A DNA stretch of 64,000 nt from Paralvinella palmiformis (GCA_025642065.1 JAODUP010001331.1:1-64000); one strand, 5' to 3'. Shown: positions 12,341-26,158, numbered from the stretch's first letter. Numbers and translations are program-made. Notes: generated by a model from the sequence alone, not told the origin.

Positions 12341-12646
12341 AATCAATCAATCAATCAATTAATCAATCAATCAATCAACCAATCAATCAATCAGTCAAAC
12401 AATACACATGACCAGTCATCGTAGGGGGCATAATGACAACTGGAATCAGTGATGCGTGCCCAAGTATCTCTATCTTTCACCTTCTGGTAGAATGTGCCTG
12501 GGTTCAGCCCAGTTTAGTCCTTGGTGTTGTCCAGCCAGGATTTCCTCGGTCTTTCCCTCTTTCTTCCCCCTTCGACGGTGCCATGTAAGACCGTCTTAAC
12601 AAGTGAGTCGTGTCGTGAAATGTGACCAAACAAGTTTATTTTTCCT
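12341..12646 (-). mobile_element. RTE/BovB-like LINE fragment, ORF C-terminus with (TTGA)n tail
   Basis: The minus strand from about 12646 encodes the reverse-transcriptase protein C-terminus: LFGHISRHDSLVKTVLHG, then EGGRKRERPRKSWLDN, then a segment ending RDTWARITDSSCHYAPYDDW. One in-frame stop replaces what was probably a Trp codon after the WLDNTKD motif. A stop shortly after YDDW leads straight into (TTGA)n at about 12341-12396, the expected simple-repeat 3' tail. The upstream part is missing (stop just before the fragment), so it is a 5'-truncated dead copy. Confidence 0.88.
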
Positions 12647-12659
12647 TATGGAAACGCAC

Positions 12660-13620
12660 AATTAGTTATATTAAGGAGACACTTATAGTGAACCGATAAC
12701 AGACTAGCAAAAGTACCCCCAAGATCCGCCAATCACATCCCGCACATCCCTCCCAGCACAGCCCCCTCCCCTCCCCGGTGCCCATCCCTCCCCAATATAC
12801 CTACCCAATTTTATTAAAGCCAAGCACGTAACAACGTGGACATTATTGCTCCCACAATTCGTACTTTACTCGGTCGACTGACGTACTTCCGTCTACTTGT
12901 TACGTTTCGCGGCAAAGTGGCGCACCACGTCACTTCCTGTGACAATCTTGCCGCCACATCTTCACATCTAGAGCCAAAAATAGCCATTAAACGTCGTCCC
13001 CGCTGATTAACGGCCCAATAAAATGTACCAGATGATCAACAATGACTGGACATTAAGATATGATAAGACAATAATTAGAAGATGCAGCCGCTGTGTGTTT
13101 AGCATCCAATGACCTGGATAAAGTCCACCGCTCCAATTATCTCATTTAAAAAAAAATTTAATTGATGTATTTATTTTAACCAATCGCCATAAAGAGAGAT
13201 GAAGAAAAACACTTGACCTAATTAATTGATGTCACATTTTAAAAGATGTTTGTTAAAATGGCTGATTCTTGGTTAATAATTTCATAAAACTATGTATAAT
13301 ATATATATATTTGTATATGCTTCTTTGTCATTTTATTGGTTATTATACAGTTATATATGTACTGACCTCCCCCCGGCGTTATGTGCTGACATATAATATA
13401 TAACTGTTACAGCGTCCATGAACTGATTCCCTACGATAACCACATAACATTAATAATAATTATTAATGTTCTCTCATTTGAGACGTCACACAAAAACACA
13501 TATTAGATCATCATAAGAAGAAACAACCCAGTTTTTGACAACCTTCTCCACATTTTCTATCAGTTATTTTTGCTAATTGCTAATATTTTTCACTATTTTG
13601 GTAGAAATTTTCCAGAATGT
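12660..13620. other. Gene-free stretch
   Basis: C-rich at 12716-12790, otherwise AT-rich; no gene or repeat family recognised. Confidence 0.5.
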
Positions 13621-13631
13621 TTCCTGTTAAG

Positions 13632-13848
13632 GTGTGGACACCCATCAGTTGTGATGCTAGTAACTGACGGTCGTGTGGACACCCATCAGTTGTGATGCTA
13701 GTAACTGACGATCGTGTGGACACCCATCAGTTGTGATGCTAGTAACTGACGATCGTGTGGACACCCATCAGTTATCACGTGATGCTAATAACTGACGGTC
13801 GTGTGGACACCCATCAGTTGTGATGCTAGCAACTGACGATCAGGTAAA
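13632..13848. repeat. 41-bp minisatellite, five copies
   Basis: Units start GTGTGGACACCCATCAGTT at 13632, 13673, 13714, 13755 and about 13801. The fourth unit carries a small insertion (TATCACG). Each unit holds an imperfect inverted repeat, TCAGTT paired with AACTGA, around GTGATGCTAG, so each could form a small hairpin. Confidence 0.95.
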
Positions 13849-14029
13849 ATTTGGACTTCTAAAATCCGATTCTTGTCAGTCCACACGTTGAGCCTTAATT
13901 TTAATTATTACTTAGATCCACGTTTAAGAGACACAAAAGGTTTATATCTGTGGATCATCGTTATCTTTGACACTCCGAACCTTAAATATGATGACATCAG
14001 AAGGTTAAACTAATGGTAGTCCGCGATTT

Positions 14030-14400
14030 AGTATCTGTGGCCTATTGGGTAAGAGTGTGGGACTTTCTTACTTACGATCATGATGTGAGGGACGTCGGAA
14101 GTTCGAATCCCGGTCTTATCATTATAGTAGGAGGAGTTGTTCATCCTACCAGACAACTGGCAAGGTTTTCTCTAACGAATATGTCATCTATTATCTATTA
14201 TAAATGTCGTGATGAGGCAATAAATTACAGACCATGTATGTCTCCTTCAATTAAGGTAGCTAAGCCATGTAAAATAACTGCTATTTCGGCCATTATTATT
14301 ATTATTATTATTATCATTATTATTATTATCATTATTATTATTATCATTATTATCATTATCATTATTATTATTATCATTATTATTATTATTATCATTATTA

Positions 14401-14431
<31 letters not shown>

Positions 14432-14505
14432 CATTATTATTATTATCATTATTATCATTATTATTATTATTATTATCATTATTATTATTATTATTATCAT
14501 TATTA

Positions 14506-14548
<43 letters not shown>

Positions 14549-14556
14549 CATTATAC
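14030..14556 (+). mobile_element. SINE family B copy with expanded (ATT/ATC)n tail
   Basis: tRNA-like head (GGGTAAGAGTGTGGGAC, box B GTTCGAATCCC) is followed by the family B body (TATAGTAGGAGGAGTT, GGCAAGGTTTTCTC, GTAAAATAACTGCTATTTCG). The tail begins at 14291 and has grown to about 265 bases of ATT with scattered ATC. The resulting poly-Ile frame is not a gene. Confidence 0.88.
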
Positions 14557-14734
14557 AGTTTGCTAAGAATATCCCAATATTACCTATATATCACACTTGG
14601 TGGCTGTTATGATTGTTTACAATTTCGTATTTATTATTTAAAAATAACATTTAAAATCATATATTCTCATTCTCAGAGAAAACGGAACTTGTCCGTGTAA
14701 TTATAGTCTAAATATACCGAATATAGTCACTAAA

Positions 14735-14873
14735 GGTTTGGTAGGTCAGTGGACAATGTAAATGGGGTGAACGACCTCTAAAGGTAATGAGGTGAAGTGA
14801 AACATAGCCTGGCCGGGGTTTGAACCCAGATCCTATAGAACTGTGGCCACCGCGCAACCAGTTAGCCCACGGA
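14735..14873 (-). mobile_element. SINE family A copy, decayed
   Basis: Minus-strand head with box-B region GGGTTTGAACCCAGAT; the body is shortened and diverged (GTGAACGACCTCTAAAGGTA). Confidence 0.75.
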
Positions 14874-14879
14874 TACATC

Positions 14880-15285
14880 CGGTAAGTCAGTGGAAGCAGA
14901 TTTATTGAATAAGTACGTGTATCATGCGCTATTGGTTAAAGTACAGTAAAGAAGGACCTAGTACGTGAAGAGGCTATGAGCACGTGTTTAGATGACGTTA
15001 TTAGCCGGATTTGCTATCACCTGGTATTTCCGGTTTACGTTCTACTGGCGAGTATTGGTCATATACCACGTGATACGAACCCTTTTTCAGTCAGTCTGTG
15101 TCGCTAACTGATGCATATCATCGCCGAACCATCAGTTAACTGTGAGCTTTTACTGATCTAGAAATCTACTTTATTCGGTGAACTGATAAACACACATAGA
15201 GACCAACACACATAGCCAACATTAGGATTCCTTATTATATCAACGTAAGAACGTTATGTCGTTAATATCACAGGTTTTCCTTTGT
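14880..15285. other. Gene-free stretch
   Basis: No gene or repeat family recognised. Confidence 0.5.
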
Positions 15286-15289
15286 CGGC

Positions 15290-16495
15290 TTTGCTATGTA
15301 TAATGTAGAATCTGTATTGTTGTCCTATCATATGGTCTTGTGAAAGGATCTTCTGTTAAATTATGCAATGCTACTTGATGGATTTATACTCCTGGAGTCG
15401 TTTGTTACTCCGGCAGGCATCTCTATGGGTATTAAGCTCCGGACAGAGTTTTCCCCATATTATGAGTAATTAGGTTACACTGATATAGGAACATTGTTAA
15501 ATGTATAGCTATTATAATCCCGATGTGTCATTCGCAGTATCGGAGATCTGCCTGAAATCCGCTGTTCTCGACCATGGGTCAAATAGATCAAGTGGATAGG
15601 CGCTTTAATTTAGATCCCATAGCACCTGGTTCGAGTAAATCATATCATTTACTCAAGTTTGAGACGATATTTCGTGTTAGTCCAGTAATAATCCACTTTA
15701 GAGTATTGCTACTTTGTGTTTTGAGCTAAGTCACTTCAGTACTTCCATATATAGGTAGCGTACATGACATAATATTATCATGTGTTGAACTGAAACTGTT
15801 GCATTGGTTAGTTCACCGAGAGCTGATAAAGGCATACATTTTCATCCTGATCGGTTAACAACTTGGCGACGCTGGTAGTGTACACGACACACCTTTATTG
15901 TGTGTTCAACTGAAACTGTTTTATTGGTTGGCGTGCCGAAAGCCCACAAAAGGCAAAACTTTTCAGCCCGATCAAACAACAACTTGAGGACGGTGAATCT
16001 ATCGGACATCTATCCGTATGGTTGATATAGGTAGGATTTATTTAGCTATTCGAACTCAGAAGGGAGCTGGGATCAGCATCTGTGGTATCGAATTAATTGT
16101 ATGTATAGGTTACCATGGAGCCAGGGCAAATTTCTGCTGAATGTAAACTGTGGTGTCAAAGTATTTATATTATATATATGTTAACTTACTATTGAACCAC
16201 ATGCACGTGTTGTTAACTGCGAGCTCTGGTGTCAAATGGTACTTTTTTGTTTGCTTCCTTTTTTTGTGTAGCCTATATCAACCGCTTCCCTGTAGGGGTG
16301 ATATATTTGTCACGTAAGAAAAGCGGATTATATGGATGTGTCCCACAGCCTGATGAGTAGCCCAGACATATATAGGTCAACGTATGCACAGATATGTACT
16401 TTTTGTATGCATAAATTCAACTATGTGTTGATTTAATTATGTATAGATTAATGGAGGTACAAGTTTTAAAGGATATTTAGGGTTTGATGTTCTGA
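15290..16495 (+). mobile_element. Long-TIR transposon-related repeat, solo arm (copy 1)
   Basis: Matches 50840-51870 in the same orientation over most of its length (shared TGTATAATGTAGAA, CATATTATGAGTAATTAG). From about 15620 it also matches the inverted arms of the pogo-like element at 44.17-46.84 kb (shared GAGACGATATTTCGT, CCAGTAATAATCCA, ACTGTGGTGTCAAA, CCTGATGAGTAG). No transposase is inside. It ends directly against a (CACT)n array. Probably an internally deleted, non-autonomous relative. Confidence 0.75.
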
Positions 16496-16496
16496 G

Positions 16497-16993
16497 GCAC
16501 TCACTCACTCACTCACTCACTCACTCACTCACTCACTCACTCACTCACTCACTCACTCACTCACTCACTCACTCACTCGCTCCTCGCTCTCACTCACTCA
16601 CTCACTCACTCACACCCACCCACGCTCCCACTCACTCACTCACTCACTCACTCACTCATATTCACTCACTCACTCACCATTCACTCATTCACTCACACAT
16701 TCACTCACGAGCTCACACATTCACTCACACATTCACTCACGAGCTCACTCACTCCCTTATCCATTAAATCACTCAATCACTCACTAACTCACTCACGAGC
16801 TCACTCATTCATTGATATTCACTCAATCACTCACTCTCTTATTTATCCATTAAATTGCTCGCTCACTCACTCACTCACTCACTCACTCTCTTTATTTACC
16901 CATTAAATCACTGAACCGCTAACTCACTCACTCACTCACTCACTCACTCACTCACTCACTCACTCACTCACTCACTCACTCACTCACTCACTC
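16497..16993. repeat. (CACT)n array
   Basis: About 500 bases of CACT tetranucleotides with interruptions such as CGAGCTCA and CCATTAAAT recurring several times, which suggests block duplication within the array. Confidence 0.96.
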
Positions 16994-18019
<1,026 letters not shown>

Positions 18020-18830
18020 AATAAGCCTAAGTATTCATGACAACTGTTCAATCCGATCTTGCTTAATCAAATACTGTCTGAATAACGTGCGGTCAACAAC
18101 AATCCATTAGAGTTACCATTACGAGAAAACACGGACGTCAGGCACATAATGGCCTCTTGGTAGCTGATTATTTATTTAATCACCGAACAAATATCCGAAG
18201 TTAAATTATTCATCAACGGACAGAAAATACTAGACTTTTGAATATGATGATAGCATAAATGAAGAATGAAACGCCCCCCCCCCCCAATAAAATTGAACCA
18301 TTTTGTTTCGCCTTGATGAAATATGACCTTATTGCTTTGATATGTCAATCATTACCATATTACGTGCACGATCCATACTTTGCTATTACGATCATTGGAG
18401 GATGCTGCTGGGGAGGATGGGGACGCGGTGGAAAATATGATAACATCAGCTCGAACCTAGACGACAAACACGTTGCTAAACTGGGTTACACCAATTATCC
18501 CATTAATACATTCATTACACAATGTTATATGTATGAACTAGAAACTCGCAATTACACACACCTTACTCCATTAACCAAATTACGATGATTTTATCCTCGT
18601 TATTATGAAAATAAACACATCGTCAAGTCAGTAAACGCATTACTCCTTTGATATATAATGTCCCCCCCCCAACCCCACCGACCAAGATGGTGCTTATGTT
18701 ACACTACTACTAGACACGGTAAGTAATTAACAACATGTCTCATACCATACCCATCCTGTATCTACAATGCCTCATGGCCTAGTTAATTAGTATATATGAA
18801 CTCATTATCCTGTAGTTAACCCATCATTTT
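18020..18830. other. Gene-free stretch
   Basis: Contains two C-runs (18272-18284, 18661-18669). A 109-codon open frame at 18259-18588 has no recognisable feature. Confidence 0.5.
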
Positions 18831-18844
18831 CCATTAACAGGTCC

Positions 18845-19064
18845 GGGCGGCTCCGTGGTCTAGCGGTAGCGTGTTGGAGCACAGATCACTACCACACGTG
18901 TTCAAATCTCGGCGTGGGCATATCTGAAGGTTGTTTCATCTTTGACTTCGTTTCATTACATTTGGAGGTCGCTCGGCCCATTTAGCCGATCTCATCCACA
19001 AAAGTAGCCTTAAACCACCAATCATCATCATCATCATCATCAATCATCAATCATCATCATCATC
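18845..19064 (+). mobile_element. SINE family A, full-length with 14-bp target-site duplication
   Basis: Head GGCTCCGTGGTCTAGCGGTA with box-B GTTCAAATCTC is tRNA-derived. The body runs through TTTCATCTTTGACTTCG and GGTCGCTCGGCCCATTTAGC to an (ATC)n tail. Perfect 14-base duplications CCATTAACAGGTCC flank it at 18831-18844 and 19065-19078, proving insertion by retrotransposition and relative youth. It is the best reference copy in the window. Confidence 0.93.
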
Positions 19065-19538
19065 CCATTAACAGGTCCATACAAAAGTGTACTCAGTCAA
19101 TACATATCATACAAATAAATAGACACACATCATATCCTGAGTTCAAACGAGTAATCTTGAAGAACTTTTTGTTACACAGAGTTTTAGATTAGATTATTAA
19201 GATGTTATTAGAATACAGCTTGTAAATAGCTATTCTATATAGGATCTCACATAGACTAATAAGAACAGTAAGGCTTCATATATGTGTACACCATTTCTTC
19301 TTTCTACCATTGTGACAAGACCTTTACCATTAGTAAGTCTCTATACATGTATATAACATATTAACTGATTCTAATTCAACCAGAGCTGATATCATCAAAA
19401 CATTTACACACCCACGCACGCACACACATATATATACTCACACATATATACATATACATGTACACGCGCGTACACACATATATATAAATATATGTCTACG
19501 CTCTGTCCTCTTTCTATTACACCAAGTCGTATACTATG

Positions 19539-19544
<6 letters not shown>

Positions 19545-19628
<84 letters not shown>
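19545..19628. repeat. (TC)n(TA)n microsatellite
   Basis: Pure TC tract followed by pure TA tract. Confidence 0.97.
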
Positions 19629-19629
<1 letters not shown>

Positions 19630-20880
19630 GGTATATCTTCTGTTCATTATTATACTAACAGACTGATACCGCCTGTATGAAGCCTATATTATATAGAGAT
19701 ATGATGTACATTACACAATATATTGTCTCATATTGATGTAATTGTTAATATTCTACGTCTTTTAGCTGCCTCAATAAACAACCAAATATTCTTTTTAATT
19801 CTCTTTTGTACGCGTCTATCTTAAGACCATCGCGACTATTCACATAGTTGTGTGATAGCAAGTCTTCGCTTTGTAAGACAATAATATTCATTGTGGCACA
19901 GATATTCATCGAAACCGACCAGGAAGATAATGCCATTATGTCTGAATAACAATGTGCAGTTTACGTTCTTGAATGACTTCGTCTTAAAAGAAGAAAGCAT
20001 AACATTAAAAATATTTTGTTCCTTCCTAGGATATTGATGGACATTATATTATATATAATTTATTCATACTCTTATATAGTACAATGTACGTGTATAAAGG
20101 TTTTCATTTGCAAACATTACAAAATAATAGTGCACAACAGTGAACATTAAAGTTAATATTACTAAGCAACGCACAAAAAATGTAAAAGCTCACAGGTGTC
20201 AATCATTGGCCAGTCAGTATCCAACACCCCATCTCTTATAAGACACAATTAATTTATAGCCGATGAAATACAACAAATTTCGTTATCAACAGTATTTACA
20301 GAGTTTAACTTATGTTTTTTAATTTGCTCATTAACTGTTCAAAAATACTTCCTTTATTATTCAATGGATAAAGCAGATATTTTCTGTTAGATGCGACAAT
20401 TGACTTAGAATGTTCACATATTTTCGCACATTATGTGAAGGTCAATGCGGGAGGGGGGGGGACTTTAGTAACCATTGATAACCATAGACAATTCATATCT
20501 GTCATCTGTATTGTTCCGTATTATTGTTCTCTGTCGTTTATTGTGTTTTAATGGATTCATAAAGAACTGGTCTATTTTACTATAACATTTGGTAGTAAAG
20601 CCAAATTTACTAACCTGGCATATTTACGCATGAAGAAACCCCCTAGTAGAGATGACACCAGTGAGTACTTGACAGTGATAGGCTTTATAGTTAGTGTGAC
20701 ATGTAATGGTACAACAACCTAATTGGTTACGTGTATTCACATCCCATTAGAAGGCTTGTTTATAGTCAAGAGGATTTCACTGTTTAATCCACTGCCACTT
20801 TGTCCTTTAAATATAATACAGATAATACGTGAATATTGCAGGCACGCATGGATGTGGACGCTCATGCACAGACACGTACG
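19629..20880. other. Gene-free stretch
   Basis: AT-rich with a G-run at about 20451-20460; no gene or repeat family recognised. Confidence 0.5.
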
Positions 20881-20958
20881 CACAAACACACACACATACT
20901 GGCATACACACTAAAACACACACACTAAAACATACACACTAAAACACACACACACACT

Positions 20959-20993
<35 letters not shown>

Positions 20994-21072
20994 ACACAAA
21001 CAAACAAACAAACCAAAAAAACACACACACACACACACACTAACACTAACACACACTAACCCCCCCCCACAC

Positions 21073-21106
<34 letters not shown>
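20881..21106. repeat. (CA)n with AAAACACACA interruptions, then (GA)n
   Basis: Interrupted CA tract in which ACTAAAACACAC recurs several times, ending in about 30 bases of GA. Confidence 0.95.
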
Positions 21107-21108
<2 letters not shown>

Positions 21109-21146
21109 CTTTGTCCCAGGAACTGACAAAATTAATTGATCGAAGT

Positions 21147-21206
21147 TGCTCAGTGGACAAAGTTGTGGATTAGAAACGGAAGGTTCCCGATTCAAATCTC
21201 ACAACC

Positions 21207-21212
<6 letters not shown>
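21147..21212 (+). mobile_element. tRNA-like SINE head fragment
   Basis: GTTGCTCAGTGGACAAAG and CCCGATTCAAATCTC resemble Pol III A and B boxes. It directly precedes a family B SINE and may be a separate head fragment or part of a dimer. Confidence 0.5.
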
Positions 21213-21626
<414 letters not shown>

Positions 21627-21819
21627 TAATGATATGACCTAAATTGTGCCGATATGTCATTAAACAACATCCATATTATTATATTATACTGATGACAACC
21701 AGTTTACTGTAGCACTCTGCCTTAAATGACTATCTGATATAATGACCTTCTACTGGTCTACGCCAGTGACTAAAACTCTTAACTGACATCATAATAAAAT
21801 CGCTCGGAAGACGCATTAG

Positions 21820-22010
21820 AGCAGGATGTCAACACGAGTTCAGTGAAGTTGTCGAGTCTCAGTGACGGTCACTTCCGGAACACATGGCGACTCTCTATGG
21901 AAACATCAATCGCGAACAGAGATAGGAGTCGGATTCGCACCCACATCCTGGAGGTTTTACAGCGCAATGCCATAACCACTGCGCCATTGAAGCGTCCAAG
22001 ATTTCCGCAC
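21820..22010 (-). mobile_element. Other tRNA-derived SINE-like element
   Basis: Minus-strand tRNA-like head around 21930-22000 (GGATTCGCACCCACATCCTG, then GCAATGCCATAACCACTGCGCC on the plus strand). Family unassigned. Confidence 0.5.
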
Positions 22011-22640
22011 GAAAAGGTAACGCTTTATGATCACGATAAAAATATAAATAAATATAACATCTCGAACCTGTCAAAGTAAAAAAAAATTAACCTAATATGG
22101 ATTTCTGCCCTATGTCTATTTCCATAAATAGCCCACTGATGCCAAGACATGGGGACGAATTTAATGAAATGGCTAAATGAAGCCACACATCGTCACGTTT
22201 ACTGGATATCATCACTAACGACGACTGTATCCGTGTTTTGTCGGTAATTGAAAGAGGCAGAGAGATGCCTCATCAATCTGCTCAGAATGCAGTCCCCGTA
22301 TCAAATTAGACACATCAGGGGAACACGTTAACCGTATTGACCAAAGGAGGAAGCTTACGTCGGGTCAATTCTCAGCAGATTCAGTGCGGATTAGTCTTCC
22401 GTGGACAGTATTTTGGAGGGGGGTGGAATGGTCAGAGCGTTCCTACGGCTGCGAATACTTCGAGAGAAATCCCGAAGATAAAGTCGTACCTGTATGATAT
22501 CCGGTATAAATAGTAGATACAGTCCGGTCGGAAAAGCAACGTCCCATTACCGGAAATTGGATCAGCCTCCGTATACTCGATCCGGATCAGGGAAAGACGT
22601 TGACGCTGCATACGGGTATCTCACCGGTAAATAAGGTAAT
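22011..22640. other. Gene-free stretch
   Basis: No gene or repeat family recognised; slightly more GC-rich at 22330-22640. Confidence 0.45.
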
Positions 22641-22651
22641 CACATATTACA

Positions 22652-22923
22652 AGTGGCCTGATGGGCAGAGTGTGGGAGTAGTTATCCGTGGTTACGGGCA
22701 CGCAGTGCGGGAGGTCGAAGGTTCATATCCCGGCCTTGACACTATAGTAGGAGAAGTTCTTCAGCTAGCTAGGTAACTGGCAAGGTTTTCTGCACCTTGG
22801 AATATGCTGTATATTTTAAATTCTAAATTTATTCAGAATTAGTCCCCGCCGTAAAGCTGTACGTTTTAAACCATTTGCGTCTCCCTCATTTGAGGCTCCC
22901 AAAATAACTGCCATTTCGGCCAC

Positions 22924-22954
<31 letters not shown>
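22652..22954 (+). mobile_element. SINE family B copy
   Basis: Head GGCAGAGTGTGGGAG, box-B-like GGTTCATATCCC, body TATAGTAGGAGAAGTT, GGCAAGGTTTTCTG, AAAATAACTGCCATTTCGGC, tail (ATT)n from 22924. Flanking TATTACAAG (22645-22653 and 22951-22959) is a probable target-site duplication, partly overlapping the tail. Confidence 0.88.
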
Positions 22955-22956
<2 letters not shown>

Positions 22957-23189
22957 AAGTTGTTGAAATACGTATTAGATTATATAAAATTTAACATAAC
23001 AGTACAGTTTGGGTTTATAAATCGAAGTCTACGAATGTTTTACAAGGAATTAACCAATTCGTTATAAACGAAGGCTAATAATAATATAAATAATATTTTA
23101 TATATCGAACAAGGTTCATATCTCAGCAATCTCATCGGTCTATACGTCTGGATCAGATAATAGTAATGAATAAGTAAGTGGTTAATTAG

Positions 23190-23310
23190 TCTAGGTGTTC
23201 CGGAACGTTACATCCTAAAAGCACGGGTGGCAGAGTTCTATTTCGAACTCACACCCTAGAGGTTTGTAGCTCAGCGCTCTAATGACTGCGCTATTAGAAT
23301 ATTCAAGGAA
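23190..23310 (-). mobile_element. tRNA-derived SINE-like fragment
   Basis: Plus-strand text ATTTCGAACTCACACCCTAG followed by GTAGCTCAGCGCTCTAATGA reads as a minus-strand tRNA-like head. Family unassigned. Confidence 0.5.
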
Positions 23311-23482
23311 TAGCCATATAATGGTATGAGTTGTTGTTTACTAAAAAGAATAATTAACTAGGATAGTGATATCAAAAAAGGATTACTTAGAAAACGAAAT
23401 ACCTCATCACTCTGCGTACACGGATCGGTGAATTATCTCATGTGGTTGACTGAGATTTAACCTTAGAATATAGAATATTTAG

Positions 23483-23674
23483 ATGATGAAGTTGATGATG
23501 ATGATTGATGTTTTACGGCGACCTTTATGCACTTGGTAGGCTAAATGGGTCCAGCGACCTCCAGAAGTAATGACGCGAAGTTAAAGATGAAACACACTTC
23601 AGACACGCCGGGATTCGAACACGGATGGTAGTGACATGTGATCCAACACACTACCGTTAGACAGCGAAGGCGCC
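23483..23674 (-). mobile_element. SINE family A copy, near full-length
   Basis: (ATG)n tail at left, conserved ACGGCGACC and GGCTAAATGGG body, head with box-B GGGATTCGAACAC ending GCGAAGGCGCC. No clear target-site duplication. Confidence 0.88.
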
Positions 23675-23756
23675 TATAAACTATTTAGAATCAAGTGATT
23701 AAAAAAATTATAGTCTTGCTGAGTCCTTTAGTCTGTGGGTGATTTGTCCATTACTT

Positions 23757-23836
23757 GTTTGATTTTATGTGGTTGATGTGTCTATTTCGTGTATTGATTT
23801 TATGTGGTTGATGTGTCTATCACAAGTATTGATTTT
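23757..23836. repeat. Short tandem duplication
   Basis: The block TTGATTTTATGTGGTTGATG, followed by TGTCTAT, occurs twice in tandem with a partial third copy. Confidence 0.85.
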
Positions 23837-24009
23837 CTGAGAAATTAAATGAACAATAATTGAGTGTTTCTTGCCGTGACATGAAGGTTATTTTATTGTC
23901 TGTTTGTGTCGAGGATAGGAGTGTTTGAGGAAAAACAACTAACTAATAAAAGGCGTTCCTTAACTCATCAACATTCAAGCCGTCCTTGACTTATAGATGA
24001 TCGTATCTG

Positions 24010-24646
24010 AAGCTCACTTGGCTTCCTATTGGTTAAATGAATATAATCAGGTCATGCAATTCAGGTGGTTGCTTCAGTATAATCAGGTCAGGTCATTAAG
24101 ATGGTTGCCTGAATATAATTAGGTCAAGATTTTGTTATATTCAGAGTTCATTAAAGCTAACAAGATACCTAAAGTCTACTGTCGAGGACACCATCCGAGT
24201 TATTTATATGCTTGACATTAATGAGGCCGAATTGAATGCCAGTTATGGCGTACTCCTGTAAACCTCCCATTTCGACTCATTCTCTTCACAGACACGTACG
24301 TGTCAGGTCAAAGGTCGGACAAGAACCTTTTGTAAAAACCGACCAAAGCCTTTTAATTAGATGATCACGTGATTATGTGAGGACAATAAGATGAATTCGT
24401 TATACCTGATGATGAACATTAATGCAAAGAATCCGGGATTATAAAAGGTTCAAGACTCATCTGATTCCGAGATCTGTCTGTTAAAATATGATGTGGTGCG
24501 ATGTTAAATTGACCTCTGACCCTCCTAAAACCCATCAAAAATGTCCAATAAAATGATCATTAGTTAATATTTTATATAGATATGGTCATTATACAGTAGT
24601 TGCGTTAATTCCATTTAGATAGTTGTTATATGTATATATAGGTATG

Positions 24647-24648
<2 letters not shown>
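24010..24648. other. Gene-free stretch with AGGTCA motifs
   Basis: Near 24046-24128 ATAATCAGGTCA or close variants recur three times with GGTGGTTGC-like spacers. Otherwise nothing recognised. Confidence 0.5.
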
Positions 24649-24688
<40 letters not shown>

Positions 24689-24690
24689 TA
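24649..24690. repeat. (AT)n microsatellite
   Basis: Pure AT tract. Confidence 0.95.
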
Positions 24691-25867
24691 CTGATATAGG
24701 CAGCGTCAAAAGAATGCATGTAAATCATATCAACATATTATAAATATATCACTAGACTGGTATAATTTGTTGACATTTATTATCTTGAGTTAAATAATTA
24801 ATATGTTATATTACATAATGTAATTATGACAGTAAGGTTTGTTGTCATTAGGAAGACACACGAGGATGGATAACTATTTGGAGTGACCGACCCTTTAAAG
24901 AACCCAGAAGACGCATTCGTGGTTGATTAATCTGACTTTAAACTGTATATCAGTAAATATGCACATTTCCTGGAGGCGGCCCTGTAGAACAAACTGCGTT
25001 TCAATGGCTGAAACAATATTATTAGTTATTAATAAATAAACTCTCAACGAAGTACACAATTGTACAATTGTGTTCATCACACATAACCTGGTAGATGACC
25101 GCGTTCTCAGTAATTACCAGTTATTTACACAACCGGTAATAATCCAGGTCAGTCACGTGTTGTGGCCATGTTGGAAAGATTAACCTAGGTAACTCATTAA
25201 AATCCATCCCGTTTTCAGAATCAACAAATTGACTTCAGATGATCGTAACAAGCAAGTGACTTCCTTACACAGGTGACTCCAGGTCCGTGTTCTGATGTAC
25301 TTTGTTAATCACTTACTCTAATATGGATTCGTTTAGTAAACACGATTTGTCTTATAACGCGCCATACACCGGTCTAAAGGTATTAGTACTTTCTACCGTT
25401 TCTAACTATTCACTGACTCACTGACTCACTGACTCACTCATTTACACGCTCTAGCACACTCTCTCGCACACTCAGTCACTCACTCACACACTCACTCGCT
25501 CACTCACTCAGATGGACCTTAATCGATATACCTCAATTAAAGTCGTCATACTGTTTGTTTAGTACTACTGAAATATGTAAAATCCATAATCAAATAATTA
25601 TACCGATAGATATGAAAATGAAATAATTATTATATCGGGCCAAATAATATTAAATATTAACATATATAATACCAACTCACACATTACTGTTCCATGAAGT
25701 TATTAATCATGTTATGATGACACACCCATTCGAATACTGATCTCCACAAACAGGCACACTAGTAACTGTGTGTGAGTGAATGAATGAGTCAGCAAGTGAG
25801 TCAATAAGCTGTGCTTAGCGTTTGTATTGTTTACGCCTACAATATACGCCCCCAAAGCGATTCTAAT
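24691..25867. other. Gene-free stretch
   Basis: Contains a degenerate (TCAC/GACT)n run at about 25410-25510; no gene recognised. Confidence 0.5.
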
Positions 25868-26034
25868 GAAATGACGTGATGATGAGGTGAAACATCCGAT
25901 AGACTCAGTTAATGTTGGGTTTGAAAGCCATACTCAAAGATTAATAATGCTGTAACGATGTATTCCTGTGTATCCTGATGTTGTGGTTTTGTTACCGCTG
26001 TTGTGTACACGACAGGATAAATGAGTCTAAACAA

Positions 26035-26158
26035 AAGATACGGATAATCAGGGAAAGCGAAAGATGTAACAATCTTCAGACATATCCCGGCAGGGATTTG
26101 AAGCCGGGTGTTAGCAGTCTGCGACAAATTCGACTATCAGTGAAGTCATGGGGAAGCC
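26035..26158 (-). mobile_element. SINE family A fragment, decayed
   Basis: GCGAAAGATGTAACAATCTTCAG and box-B-like AGGGATTTGAAGCCGGGT match the family A body and head on the minus strand. A weaker second fragment may lie at about 25868-25960 (GAGGTGAAACATCC). Confidence 0.6.

Noticed and set aside
14013..14612. A 199-codon frame with a very long poly-Ile run
   Set aside because: It is the (ATT)n tail of a family B SINE read in frame.
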